NCBI RefSeq assembly: GCF_954871325.1
Contig: NC_088778.1
Location: 25,095,120 to 25,159,119, forward strand
Direction of reading: 5' to 3'
DNA length: 64,000 nucleotides
From: Gordionus sp. m RMFG-2023
Taxonomy: Eukaryota; Nematomorpha; Gordioida; Chordodea; Parachordodidae
The position numbers and the translations under genes were made by a program. The notes below the pieces were generated by a model that worked only from the letters and a program-made list of their open reading frames with translations, had not been told where the DNA came from and did not search any database. How positions within the stretch are numbered: the stretch's first letter is position 1; every line of letters begins with the position of its first letter. This document shows, piece after piece, positions 1-11,574 of the stretch.

Positions 1-299
1 ATATTAATTTATATTTGTTAATATTTATTCTTATCTCATATATACACATATATATATATATATTTTATTTATCACATTCATCTACTAAGTTATTTTATCA
101 ATCAATTTCGATTTCAAGTTTTCCTTGGCGTAATTTACCTATTATTTTCAAATTTTAGTGGCGTAATATTTATCTAAATTTCTAATAAAATAATAATTAT
201 CTCTGAAACTCCTTGTCCAACAGGGAGAAAAAAATTGCAAGCTTGTCCAACGAGATCGAGTCTCCGCCACAGTAACAGCTATTTTGGAGTTAGAAGAGC

Positions 300-1430
300 T
301 GATTATTAATGCTATTACTGAAATATCACAATGGCTTGAAAGAAATATTTCCTCAGAAGCAAGAAAATTATTGGATTCAATACTTATTCCAAATTTTTTT
401 TCTCATTAGAATGTATTATTTAATTATACAACTATTTTATGTAATACTTTTAAAAACATAACATTGACTTGATTAAGAAGATGAGAATAGCGGAGAGCAT
501 TTTATTAGAACTCAAGGAAATAGAGCTAGTGTTGTTGAAGAATTTCATATTTTATATGTTATTGTTGAGTCAAAAGCAGAGCTATACGTGTTAAATATTT
601 GTCCCCCTCGACTTGCAGCAAGCAAGCTCATCATCAAAACATTAATATAGGATCAGTAGAAGAGTATTATAAAACAAATGTCCCCTCTCCCAACCTTTTT
701 CATATGGTGATAGAAAAAAAATATAAATATTTGTTATATTTTTATCATGAAGATGTTAAAATATCTTATGATGCCTTATTAGCTGAATAACTATGATTAA
801 AAGATTAACTATGGTTGATACAGTCCCAAAAAATGCTATGGATGCTTTTTATTTCAAACACATTTTAGATTATACTCCCAATTATTAAAATGGTTATATA
901 TATATAAGCAGCTCTTTAGTAAACTAATGAGAGAACATTCACTTTTTTAAGAAGAATAACAGAGCCTTGCAGAGGTACCATTTGCAGGACCAGGCCCAGA
1001 TTTTATTTTAAAATTTTTTCCGGCCCGGGTTTTTTTTAAAAAAATTTTCAGGCCCCGGCCCGGCTGGCTTAGCCTGAATTTTTTAAAATAAATTATATTT
1101 ATTTTTGATATTTATAGCTAATAATGGCGATTTCAAATATTTGGTTTTAAAATATACAACTCGGCTCGGATATTTTTTCTTAAAAAATTTTCAGGCCCAG
1201 CCTGGGTGTTTTTTAAAAAAAAATTACGAGCCCGGCCCGGGTATATTTAAAAAAATTAAAATACGGTCCGGCTCAGGGGCCGGGCCTGCAAGTCTGTGAA
1301 AAACATACCTATGAAATACAACATCTGAAAGTAGATTGAATGATTTGGATCTTTTGAATATTCATAGACATTTAACGCCAAGCAAGGATTGATAATTGAA
1401 AAATTAGCTCAAAACATACAAAATACAATT
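300..1430 (+). mobile_element. Decayed hAT transposase (ZMYM-like type), C-terminal half
   Basis: Scattered plus-strand reading pieces match the C-terminal half of hAT transposases of the type often annotated as zinc-finger MYM-like. Around 825-880 a piece reads PKNAMDAF then FKHILDYTPNY, the segment that usually precedes the dimerisation region. Around 930-958 it reads ERTFTFLRRI. After an inserted element it resumes near 1304 with TYL and then RLNDLDLLNIHRHL, the usual end of the family. Stops and frame changes are frequent, so it is a dead copy. The part before about 700 is only weakly recognisable. The 63-residue reading frame at 599-790 is part of this remnant, not a gene. Confidence 0.65.
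961..1296. mobile_element. Non-autonomous hAT-like element of the GGCC-rich family, inserted in the transposase
   Basis: The ends are inverted copies (AGAGCCTTGCA at the left; TGCAAGTCTG at the right). The interior is a series of GGCCCGGGC-type blocks separated by T/A runs. It splits the hAT transposase reading frame between its LRRI and TYL motifs. The flanks AGAATAAC and TGAAAAAC agree at 6 of 8 bases, as expected for an old 8-bp hAT target duplication. Relatives lie at 17400-17559, 24958-25310, 27337-27771 and near 57325-57373. Confidence 0.6.
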
Positions 1431-2033
1431 ATTCCTAAGAAACTTTTTGTGTATTAATTTATATTTACAACATTTAAATTTTTTATACTTTATATATTTT
1501 AAAAGCTCAAAAAATTCAAATTTCAATTTTGGGTCATTTAGGTGATTCATATCGTGGGTTATATTCACTTTATATTTTATGATTCACATTTAAATGCCGG
1601 TTTATATATATAATTTTTTTAATTCACATTAGTTTAAAATTGTGTATTAGAAAAGTTATTAATCCTAATAAATTTATGCTTAGTATTTTTAATTAAAAAT
1701 ATTATTTCTTAAAAAATTTTATTATCCCCCCCCAGACCAAATTCCTGCGTACGCGCCTGTTAAGGCTTAAAACGATATATTATATTTAATATTAAATTGA
1801 TGTTTTGAAAAGATAAAAATGATTTTTATAATATTAAATTGATTAAATTTTACCGATTATTATATTGTATCATTCAATAAATAATATAATGATACCTGGT
1901 GATAGGTAAAATTTTGGTCAAAATTACTAGAAATATAAGATGGAATTTACAAAATACAACTTAACATATCTCAAACCTTTAATAAACCTACTAGCCCTGA
2001 TTCTAATCAGATCAGTTATTTTTAAGTCTTCTA

Positions 2034-2192
2034 CACGATTTAATTTAAAACATTTCCATATTTTTTAAATTCACTTGTATTAAAATTATTTAATTATAAA
2101 AATTGATTTTAACAATTTTTTGCAAGTCAAATAGTTTTATATTCAAATAAATTAAAAAATATGGAAATGTTTTAAATTAAATCTGACCTGGG
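2034..2192. repeat. Imperfect inverted repeat next to the P450 exon
   Basis: About 38 bases at 2038-2078 (core TTTAAAACATTTCCATATTT) reappear inverted at 2150-2190 around a spacer of roughly 75 bases. It is probably a small foldback element. It lies inside the presumed first intron of the P450, about 40 bases beyond its donor site. Confidence 0.6.
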
Positions 2193-2233
2193 TTCTCCCC
2201 TATTCATAATTAATTTTAAAAGATTCGAGATAC

Positions 2234-2904
2234 CTAACAAAAGCATGGTTGTTTTCCTTGTGCGAATCTAGATCCAATCCAAAAGCGGTTGAAGCAATTA
2301 CATCCATAGTATAACACCCAAAAATGTCTTTGGTATCGACAACTGCAGTGTCTTTATCTTCATCATTTTTATTGTTATGAATAAGATTTAGATCGCCATT
2401 GATTGAGTCCTTTAAGTGACCTACCATTTGAGAGGCGCAGCTGAGAATCAGTGGAAACATATTGTATTTCATTTTGTGGGAGGTAAAAGTAGGTAATATG
2501 AGCCTCCGTCCCAAGCGCCATTCTTCATCTGTGGTGGAGAAAATTGATTTACTTAAAAATTTATTACGGACTGGAAAAATTCTTCGATTAGAAAAATTGG
2601 AAAAACTTTTAACCAATATATCCTTAAGGTAGTTAGGATCGCTTATCACCAAAACCAAGCTTTGGCCTTGAGCTACGGCGTAAAATTGTCCATATTTATG
2701 GTTCCAGTCCATGAGACATTTTTGGAAGCCTTTAAAATATATCCATAAGAATGTACCAAAGAATGGTAAAGGTAAGGGATGGTTATAGCCGCAACGGAAT
2801 AGTTTTATCACTGGAATTAAACCATAAATAATTAACCATGCAAAAATAAGGGTGTAAATAAGTGATAGATAATGGTTGCCTAAATAATCAAGGATGTTAT
2901 ACAT
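2234..2904 (-). CDS. Cytochrome P450, CYP3 clan: first coding exon (partial gene)
   Basis: This is a haem-thiolate mono-oxygenase anchored in the ER membrane. The exon encodes about 223 residues. Residues 10-35 form a hydrophobic signal anchor. A proline-rich hinge (HPLPLPFFGT) follows at about 41-50. Then come DPNYLKDILVK and FSNFSNRR, the C-helix WRLGRRLILPTFTSHKMK and MFPLI, and the CYP3-type D/E region DIFGCYTMDVIASTAFG. This order and wording match vertebrate CYP3A and related invertebrate families. The frame stays open to 2200, but the likely donor is AG|GTATCT at 2234/2233, in phase 2. The I helix, K helix, PERF region and haem-binding cysteine are absent from the remaining 2.2 kb. Those exons lie beyond the left edge, or the gene is truncated. 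The start is the first Met, directly before the anchor. Confidence 0.88.
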
Positions 2905-5900
2905 AACTGGATTGCTGGATTTTGGTGTTTTAAAAATGTTTTTTTATAATATAAAATAATAATCTAATAAATAGTATATATAAACACTCTTTTTTTTCTA
3001 AATTATTATATGTTCTTGTTATCTTTTGTGTTACATTATTTAAGTATAATTGATTAAAAAATAATCAATTCATCTTTATAATGACTTTTACAATAGGATC
3101 TCCCTCAGGCCATAAGTTTTACGAAAATAATTATAATTAAAATATTTTTAATTTCAAGAGCATAAAATTGTAAGGCATAATAGTTATAATTATTACAATT
3201 TACCGATATTATCTATTAAAGGTCTATTTATTGGTAAATATTAAGTTATAAGTGATTTGAAATATTTTATTTTATTCGAAAAAATGTCTATGGCTCAGAA
3301 CTTGGAATTAATCAAAATTCCGTTTAAAAAAATATGAAGTGTTAACAGGTGTGTAGTGGCGGATTTGAAGCGGATTCTAGATTTGAATCCCTTCATGGAA
3401 TTTTTATTTTTTTAAAAAATTTACAAGCTCTACTATTAAAATTTTATAAAGACAGTAATATTCTTTTCGGCTTTGAAAAAATATGTATTTATATTTTATA
3501 TATACTTTTTACATCATAAAATATAAGTAAAGTTTTAGATGCTAATGGTTCCATGAGATAGATTTCATGAAAGTCAGTAGGGTCTAAAAATAAATTAATC
3601 AAATATCTAGGGTCAGGGTTAACAAATTAGGTCAAGCATTAAACTAACATGAATATAGTTTATTTCCCTTCTTTTGTTTAAAATAAAATGTCAACTGGGA
3701 ATCTTCTCCGGGATTTAGGACAAAATAATTACTATTTTAAAAATAAAATGGCGTTTTTTTAAATATGTTTTTCAATAAAAAATATAAAAAGAATCAGGTC
3801 TAAAAATTTAACTTTATAAGTCGGGCTCAAGTCGTTTAACTAAAAAAATATAATTTACACAAATCTAATAGCATTTACTTTTTATTTAAACGTTTTTTTG
3901 ATGACAGCTGTAAATAAATAGAACATATGAAAGTTAATTAAATCAATTTATAAAAATAATAAGGATCAGTGATGAAAAATATGGCACCTCTTAAATTAGG
4001 CATTTAAAGATATTTAGCGTTATCCGTGAAATAAAAGTCAAAAATTTAGTAAAGAAATCTTATAAAATAGGACAGTAATTAAATTTTTAAATAATATTGA
4101 TATTGCTTTTCAAACTAAGTACGTCCTAGAAATGATATCAATTAATTTTAAATAATAATTTTATAGCATTTCAACTTATATTAATTATTATTGAATTGAT
4201 TTATCAGCTATAGGTATTGTTATTGAGTGGTATTGGTTTTAAAAACTAATACAATATCTACCAGCTAGAGTCGTAAATAAAATTGATATTTACGCATTAT
4301 TTTTTAATAAAATGATTGGAATTAATTAATTTTAGAAAATTTATATGGCATGATTACATATATGTTTGATATTAATCTAGAACTTGAGGCTAACAGTGGC
4401 CCCTACAACGGGGGAAGGGTCAAAGCAACTGCTTCTAAAAATTTGAGTGGGGGTAAGTTTTTTAAATTAATTCCATGGGATTTCTAATTTATGATATCGG
4501 ACTCGACATTGTGATTCGATTAATACATATTAAATTAAATAATAAGTGATTACTTTTTGATAAATTTTGGTCGATGTTTAGCAAATCAGGTTGTTATCCG
4601 AGATTTCTTGTCATACAATTATTTTTCCAATTTCAAAATATACCCAAAAATATTAACCAAAAAAAATACAAGTACTTAATTAATAATTGCACATGGCATA
4701 ATATAAGAGATAATAAATAGATCACATTAGAAAAAGACATGGTGGGCATTTTAACGATATAAAGAAGCTTTGAAATAGTAGTTTTTAAGAATATTTCTCT
4801 TGGACAAATAACAAAAAAATCTAAAGATTTGTTGGATTCTGAGAATTGTAAATTTACTTAATTAAATATTTTTACTAACACAATATTTAGCTTCTTCTGA
4901 TGATGATGATAATTCTGACTTATGATTCAAACTGGAAAAACTATTCGTTTTTACCTTATAGTCTACTTTTAAATTTTTCTACTTTCACTAATTTAACAAT
5001 ATTAAAATATTTATTAACCATTCCTACTACTTATGTACTGCCAGGATCATGAGTAAAATTAAAACATAACAATTAAATATTGAAGAAATTATAAATTCTT
5101 TTGCTTCCTCTTCCCCTAATTTGTCTAAATTATTAATTTAAAAATAATATTTTTAAAGTATATTTTACATTTTATATATATATAATATTAAAGATTGATG
5201 CAAGAAAAGTTATTTTTGAAATTTAAGAGTATCAAAAAATAATTAACCGGGAGGTGGGAGGGGGAAAGGGGAGAAAAAGACTATTTGGTAGATTTTCTTC
5301 CAAATAAATATTACTGAAGGTACATTTATTATATTTTAATTTAAAAGTAACAAATAACACTTAGTAACATAAAATTTCATTCAATTATTTATAATGAATC
5401 CTTTATTTTAAAATTGTATATACGATAGTATATATATATATAATCCGATAATGTTTCCATTTATTACGTTTTCCTGCCATTAATATTTTTAGCAACTAGA
5501 AATACTATTAATTGTAACTGACGTCGCTAACTTTTAAAAGGGAAATTCTACCTAAAATTAATAAAAAATTAAAGAATTTATATCTTAATTATTTCAAAAT
5601 TTTTTGAGGGAGTGGGCGCTTCTTAAGATTTTAGGTGAGTAGATACTGGTTTTATAAGTTTCCATTTTAAAATTCTTAGTTGATAAACATTGCATATGTG
5701 GGTTATATTGTAATAAGACCTATGCGACGTCGATTAAATTCGCTGCTGCCAATAATTTTTGACCACGTTGAAGCTATAAAACGTGTTAATGAACACGCCA
5801 CAGCCAATGTAAAAATTTGGCGGTTGTTCTAAAAAATGAGATATTTAGAAAAACTTGGTTTCTATCTTAAAATATCAAAAATTATCTTTTGTGCTATTTA

Positions 5901-6046
5901 AATTATAATATAATTTTTTATATGTTACCTTAATCTTTGATAAGAACTCGTTTATTTTTTCAAATGTTATTTAAAAACACTTTTCCATTAGACTACACTT
6001 AAAAAATAATCATTCCAATATATTTCTTGTTCATTTATATTACTAG
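2905..6046. other. AT-rich intergenic stretch
   Basis: I see no coding region. There are AT-rich runs and short purine or poly-G patches (for example near 5250). A weak B-box-like GATTTGAATCCC sits near 3391, without a convincing tRNA around it. The upstream region of the P450 start (2905-3300) shows no recognisable promoter motif. Confidence 0.5.
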
Positions 6047-6347
6047 TATAGTTGGGTAATTAAATTAATATATTTTTAAACGTTTAAGTTAAATTTTTAG
6101 CCGCAAAATTACATTGAACATCATAAAGTGTCTATATTTTTTATAATCCAAATTGTTTTAATAATCATAATCCTAAAATCATTATGTTCAATCAAAATTT
6201 TACAATCTTTGATTGATACCTAATATTTAAATTGTATTTGCGAAAATATTATTGACAGTTTACGACATTAATGTTAATGAGTTTTCTTCCGTAGGCACCT
6301 GAAGATTGAGCAGAATTTAGTCGAAATTTAGCCATTACCCAACTATA
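6047..6347. mobile_element. MITE, TATAGTTGGGTAAT family (hAT-like), copy 1
   Basis: The terminal inverted repeats are TATAGTTGGGTAAT at the left and ATTACCCAACTATA at the right. The flanking octamers ATTACTAG and ATTAATAG differ at one base, consistent with an 8-bp target duplication. It has no coding capacity. Relatives are at 55460-55621 and 61249-61657. Confidence 0.75.
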
Positions 6348-7697
6348 ATTAATAGTCTAATATATTTTTGTTTATTTTATATTACTAGATTCATATTCAG
6401 TATAAATATCATTTTGTGACGTTTTGATCATATTTTTTTTTAAAAAAAATTCTTACCATAATCGATATGAGATTAATTTTCCTCGCATTACTGATCGTCT
6501 GAGCAATGCTAAGTTTATCCCTGAACTCCATCTCCTTGAACCGCATTACGTGAGATCATTAGAAAATTTATTTGTTAATATGAAATATTATCCTTATTGC
6601 TCTTTATTGAATTTAACTTTATTCTTATTTATCATTAACATTTTAATATATACTACTAAACTTAACAAAGATATATTGGATGCTGCATTAACAATTAATA
6701 CAAGATAGAGTATATCCTAGTGAGTAAAGCCTTCCTTTGCATGTAAATCAAGCATATAAAAACATTTTTAATTTATGTAAAATATTGATAAAGATAACGA
6801 AAATGGAAAGATTTATAAATTTTCCGAGTGTTTTTATTTATTTTTAAAAAATTTGTGATTTTATTTAATTATTAGTTATCTAATCTTATTTCTGAAAATA
6901 TCAATACATCGAACTTAGTGAGACATTTAATAAACTACCATGCATAGGATCGGTTCTAAATCGCTAAAAATTAAGAATCTCGCTTATTTGAAAATGATAT
7001 TAATAGATGCTAGGAAGTAACCACTTGTATTTTAATTGATTTTTTTTAAATATCGTTGATGGAGGAAATATCCACAAGATTCCTATTTTAAAATTTTCTA
7101 ATAGATTTAAGCCAGATTCCCAATTTTTCTGTTTTTGGCGATTTCTATTTTAGCGATTTAAAAGGGGAACCCATCTCATAGTGAAAGTTAAAAAAAACGA
7201 GAAAAATTAATACAAATGAAATCAAACGAATCAAATCTTTTACTAACAATATCAATATCTTCAAATTTAATGAGACATTTATTAGATAAAAATGACATAT
7301 CACGTGAAAGTTAAAAGAAACGAAGAAAATCAAGACAAAATTTAATACCATTTTCAAGTCCATTGCAATATTTACAATTACCTTAGAAATGGAAAAGATG
7401 AATTCTATACATTAACATGTTTTGTAATTATTAAAAAAAAAATTGAAGTTAAAAAAAAAGTATCGTTAAGCCACTGAAGATTTTAATGGCGGTGCTAAAT
7501 TAAATCCGCCACCAACCGTCATTTGTAAAAAAAGAAACGTCACATGTTAGAGTAAAAAAAATTAAAAAGTGATTATAACATAACACACCATTTGTATGAT
7601 CAAAATATATTTGCAATTTTACCAAATGCCGCTAATAACACAGCCGGGCGCACAGTTTAAGAAGATAACGCTATATAGGGACGGTCAACATAATAGT
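6348..7697. other. AT-rich intergenic stretch
   Basis: There is no gene I can support. The plus-strand open frame at 6424-6708 (94 residues) shows a plausible amino-acid mix in its middle but no recognisable domain. It may be a repeat relic. Confidence 0.4.
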
Positions 7698-7914
7698 AAT
7701 TTACTACATAACGACCAAATGCATTTTTTTAAATTAAACTTATCCCATATCTGTCTGACTCTGACCCTACCTTAAGGTTCATTTCAGAAGAGAATTAGTC
7801 ACTCCGGGGATCGAACTAGGATTATGATTTACCCTCAAAGTTTTTAACCTAAAATAAGTCACAGCTGCCATTCAAAAATTGATGAGTGTTTTATATAAGG
7901 ACAATTTACTACAT
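7698..7914 (-). mobile_element. tRNA-derived SINE-like insertion with 12-bp target duplication
   Basis: AATTTACTACAT occurs at 7698-7709 and again at 7903-7914, bracketing a 193-base insert. Read on the minus strand, the insert has an RNA-polymerase-III B-box-like block (AGTTCGATCCC near 7805-7820) about 50 bases after a degenerate tRNA-like start. A body and an A-rich tail next to the 7710 end follow. The long duplication is typical of LINE-mobilised SINEs rather than DNA transposons. The A box is poor, so the copy is decayed. Confidence 0.55.
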
Positions 7915-8513
7915 TATCGAATATTTGGATATGATAGAAAAATCACATGACCATAACGTCCAACGCTATTCAAATATTATGCAATCATTTAATAATATAA
8001 AAATAATATTTTATTATATCACGATGGTCTTTTTCTATATATAATATAAAAATATATAAATATAATGTTTCACATTATCATCATATTAAATATATATGGT
8101 ATATAAATGTTTTTTTTAAACTTTACAAAGATATACTAGTGCAAAGATTGAATTGTGAGATAATTTATCTGCCTCTTTCAAACATGATCAACATGCTAAA
8201 ATGACTATGGTTATGATTGAATTATTTTTTAGACTTATTGCATCAATTTATCGTGAAAAATCTAGCGGATAATTAATCTACTTGTATAAAATTTGTGAAA
8301 ATTTATATTATAATACTTGACTTGGTACAATTTCGTTAATGGGAATTGCGAAGTGTGCTTTGTATTTTAAAAATACTTAAGTGGCTCATTTGGTTTTAAG
8401 AGAATTGGTCCATATTTATTCACTTTATTAGGTGCTGTGTATTCCTACAACACATAGTATGTTATATAACATGCTGATTTTAGCGCTATTCTTTTTTTAA
8501 ACGCATTTTATTA

Positions 8514-9653
8514 TTACGCGTTTAATAGAGGCTTTAATTCTGTTCCCACTTCACTAACTTCGATTTGATTTTTGTCCTTTTCATAAATACTTTGTTGATC
8601 ATTCTTTTTATTTCGTAACCTAAACCGATCTTCTTCGGTTCCACTTATGAGCAAGTCGCTAGCTAAAGAACCACTATGTTTGGGCATCTCACTAGATATT
8701 TTTGAATATCTGAGCTTTCTGTGTTGCATTCGACTGAATGCATTTTTCCTATGTCTTACGGCTAAGCGATCAAGGTTATAATCGTCAGAAATTGTGGTAA
8801 GCGGTTTGGTTTGGAGATCTTTAGTTCCTTTTTTAGAGGTTCGATGGATAATATTGAAGGGTGCATTTTTAGGGTTATCTTCCAGTGCGATACTAGAGTT
8901 TTGTTTGGAAACCGTTAGATATCTAGACATAGGTTTGCTGTCCAAGTTTTGAAAGGAGAAATGACCGGAATGCCCATTATTTTTAAACAATGAGGGTGCC
9001 AAGGAAGTGGGCGAATGTAAATTTGATAATAATGACATAGTAGAACCAAAGAAATTACGAGCAGCATTGGAAAAGAAATTGCCACTATTATCAGAGCGAT
9101 TATTTTGGTGCGGCGGTAATTTTATTGGAAGAAATTTTATAATTATACTATCATCAGGCTGTTCATGCGACTGAGAATCGTTTGAAGCGGGGATCGCAGA
9201 GTATGATGATGGGATATCATTTTTATCTTCCACTTGCATGTAAGTTTCACTTCTTTTATCATCCGTAGGTGCGTTATCAAGGTCAAATTTTTTCATAAAA
9301 ATCGGGGATGTGGGAGGTGTAGCGTACATAGATTTGCAATTGTTTTCTTGCCTATTACTTATAATTTTATTGCGTTTTAAATTTGAATCGTCATTTAGTT
9401 GTTCAGCATCACTGCATTCCTCTGGAATTTTCTCTGAGTTATATAATGGTATGGAGTTATTTTGGTTTTCTAGAATTTCATATTCCGATCTGAAAAGGTG
9501 CGATGCGTGAGGGCTGATTTTATTTTCTTGAAAATTTTCGATATCTTTCTTATTAGTAATATCTTTATCGTTCAAGTCAGTTTTTTTGTCCATCTTGTCA
9601 GATTTATCAGTCTTATAACCTAGAAGCCAATAAGTGGTTATTTTACCTTTACC
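8514..9653 (-). CDS. Receptor guanylyl cyclase, constant exon 20: end of cyclase plus long C-terminal tail
   Basis: The exon opens with GKGKITTYWLLG, the fixed end of the cyclase domain (acceptor AACAG|GGT). About 365 further residues follow. The tail is hydrophilic and rich in Ser, Asn, Lys and Asp, with a basic stretch around RHRKNAFSRMQHRKLRYSK. It has no recognisable domain or membrane segment. Vertebrate natriuretic receptors end almost at the cyclase, whereas several invertebrate receptor cyclases carry long tails thought to hold interaction or localisation motifs. Here that is only an inference. The last residues are KPLLNA. An AATAAA (plus strand 8506-8511) starts just after the stop, so a very short 3' UTR is possible. 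The 359-residue frame beginning at Met 9593 is the internal part of this exon, not a separate gene. Confidence 0.88.
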   Translation of the reverse strand, partial: GKGKITTYWLLGYKTDKSDKMDKKTDLNDKDITNKKDIENFQENKISPHASHLFRSEYEILENQNNSIPLYNSEKIPEECSDAEQLNDDSNLKRNKIISNRQENNCKSMYATPPTSPIFMKKFDLDNAPTDDKRSETYMQVEDKNDIPSSYSAIPASNDSQSHEQPDDSIIIKFLPIKLPPHQNNRSDNSGNFFSNAARNFFGSTMSLLSNLHSPTSLAPSLFKNNGHSGHFSFQNLDSKPMSRYLTVSKQNSSIALEDNPKNAPFNIIHRTSKKGTKDLQTKPLTTISDDYNLDRLAVRHRKNAFSRMQHRKLRYSKISSEMPKHSGSLASDLLISGTEEDRFRLRNKKNDQQSIYEKDKNQIEVSEVGTELKPLLNA

Positions 9654-9704
9654 CTGTTAATAAAAGATATTATTAATAATTTAATAAGTTATTTTTTTAT
9701 AAAC

Positions 9705-11231
9705 CTTAACGTCAATATCTCCTCTTAATTCAAGGTCAAATATACCACTAGGTTCAATTAAATCCCGGGTAAACGAGCTCATATGAATCATATTCGCTAT
9801 AAAAAAAATTAAATTTTAAATTATTTAGTTATTTTAAACGTTTTCCTGTAGACTCCATCCTTGAAGCAGTGTTGACTGTATCTCCAAATAAACAATATCG
9901 AGGCATTTTTAATCCAACTACTCCTGCGACACATGGGCCTGTGTAATTATTATGGGTATAATGGTTAATAAATGTATTTCTAAAATCCAAATTGATGATC
10001 AAAAGTCAATTTTTTTTTAAAAACCTGAATGAACCCCGATTCTAAGAATTAATTGTTCAAATGGTCGGTGTCTTATTGTGAAAGACTTTGCGGCTTTTTG
10101 TAGAGCCAATGCCATGGCTGATATTTCTCTCGCGTGTTCATTAATTCGTCTAGGTAATCCTGAAACTACCATATACGCATCGCCTATCGTTTCCACCTAG
10201 CAACGCGATTAAACAAGTATAGAGCTAAGAAATATGTATGTTGGCGGCTAGTGTTGTTAAACGGCTCAATTTGAGCCGATTAAAAAAAATATCGACTAAG
10301 CCTCGAAATTTCGAACTATATGTCTAGACCTTTGCTCCTATGAACAAAATTTTCAGGCTTGCGTAATATTTTTCTGGATAAAATACTGTGTTAGCCGTTT
10401 AACAACACTATTAGCGGCAATGTGTTTTTTTAAAATTTAGAATCATTTTTTGAAGCGAGTTTTTTAAAATTTCAAAATCTGATTTTATCGAAAATGTATT
10501 TCAGCAAGTTTAGAATATTAGACAATTTTGCCGTTAACCTTTGAGTCATTTATAATTTATGTAAAAAATTTAAGGAAAAATAATGTAAATTATATTAAGT
10601 TCAAAGGTTTATGGCAAAATTCTCTGAAATTCAGAGGGTAGCTATATCAAACTGGTGAAATATATTTCCAGTAAAATCAGATTTTTAAATTTATATATAA
10701 ACGCGCTAGTTGAAAAGATAACACATTGCAGGAAAAAATACATTGCAATTAAGAGATATATATTTAATAATAAATAAATCCAGTTAACAAAAAAACGCTA
10801 AAATCAAATTTAAGTTATTTTTTTGAATACTTTCAAATTTTTTTAAAAAAAACACAAAAAATGGTCTATTTTTTATTTAATTACCAGCCTTATACAACTA
10901 AGATTTATAACTGGAATCATTTATATCATATAAATTTACCAAATGAAATTTACTTTATAAACATCATAATTTCCTATAGTGGAATCGAAACACGTGTATA
11001 AATCATTGAGCAAATCAACAACCTAAGAATAATGATGAATCAATTTTATTAGTCTCGCATGTTATAAATTAAATTCATCATGACATGATTTTTTTTTGCG
11101 ATTTTACCTGCATAGGAGTACTGCTAGCGGATAATGAAGTAAAACCGACTATATCGCTGAAATATATTGTAACACTATCAAAAGATTCTGCCGTCACAGA
11201 TTCCCCCTTTATTAATTGACCAGCCACGGAT
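9705..11231 (-). CDS. Receptor guanylyl cyclase, exons 15-19: class III guanylyl cyclase catalytic domain
   Basis: The exons are 11231-11108, 11022-10954, 10196-10025, 9938-9840 and 9796-9705. They encode [10 protein letters not shown], then [16 protein letters not shown] with the first metal-binding Asp. [13 protein letters not shown] and [15 protein letters not shown] follow; the Glu contacts guanine and the Asp is the second metal ligand. Next are [15 protein letters not shown] and [19 protein letters not shown], with the GTP-selecting Cys and the catalytic Asn and Arg. GDIDVK leads into GKGK of the last exon. Every residue normally needed for GTP cyclisation is present, so the domain should be active as a homodimer. 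A hAT MITE lies in the intron 43 bases upstream of the 10196 acceptor. Confidence 0.93.
10249..10410. mobile_element. hAT MITE, TAGTGTTGTTAAACGGCTC family, copy 1 (cyclase intron)
   Basis: The terminal inverted repeats are TAGTGTTGTTAAACGGCTC at the left and GTTAGCCGTTTAACAACACTA at the right. The flanks TTGGCGGC (10241-10248) and TTAGCGGC (10411-10418) differ at one base. The 162-base body has no reading frame. It sits 43 bases upstream of the acceptor of cyclase exon 17, close enough to include or crowd the branch-point region. Confidence 0.85.
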
Positions 11232-11291
11232 CTTTCAATTCAATTTAAAAATAAAACATAACGTTTAAACCTAAATTTGATGAATGTGTAC

Positions 11292-11441
11292 CTTGGTAAT
11301 AGTTGGTACAATACTTCCTCAGCTTTTCTTTTTTGTTCTAAGTAATCGGCTGTTCTCTCTTCTACCAGATTTTCTAAGTTATTAGCGTAATGTTCCATTC
11401 TCGATAACAAGTTGTCCAAAATATTATCACTTTCGTTTTCC
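11292..11441 (-). CDS. Receptor guanylyl cyclase, exon 14: dimerisation coiled coil
   Basis: Fifty residues beginning [12 protein letters not shown] and ending in the signature [20 protein letters not shown] then LLP. This is the signalling helix that couples the kinase-homology domain to the cyclase and drives dimerisation. It is bounded by AAAAG|G and CCAAG|GTACAC, with both junctions in phase 2. The phase matches INK of exon 13 and RSVAGQ of exon 15. Confidence 0.93.
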
Positions 11442-11574
11442 CTTTTATTAGGTTAATAAAAAGCAAGTAATTTCAAAAAAATGTTTAAGTTCGGTTTAAT
11501 GAAATAAAATATTAATTTAATTTTTGTAACCTTATATATATTTCACGTACAAGAATACTAGGAAGTTTAAAGGT

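Noticed and set aside
3345-3402. Possible tRNA or SINE head (GATTTGAATCCC)
   Set aside because: Only a B-box-like word; no A box, no cloverleaf, no flanking duplication.
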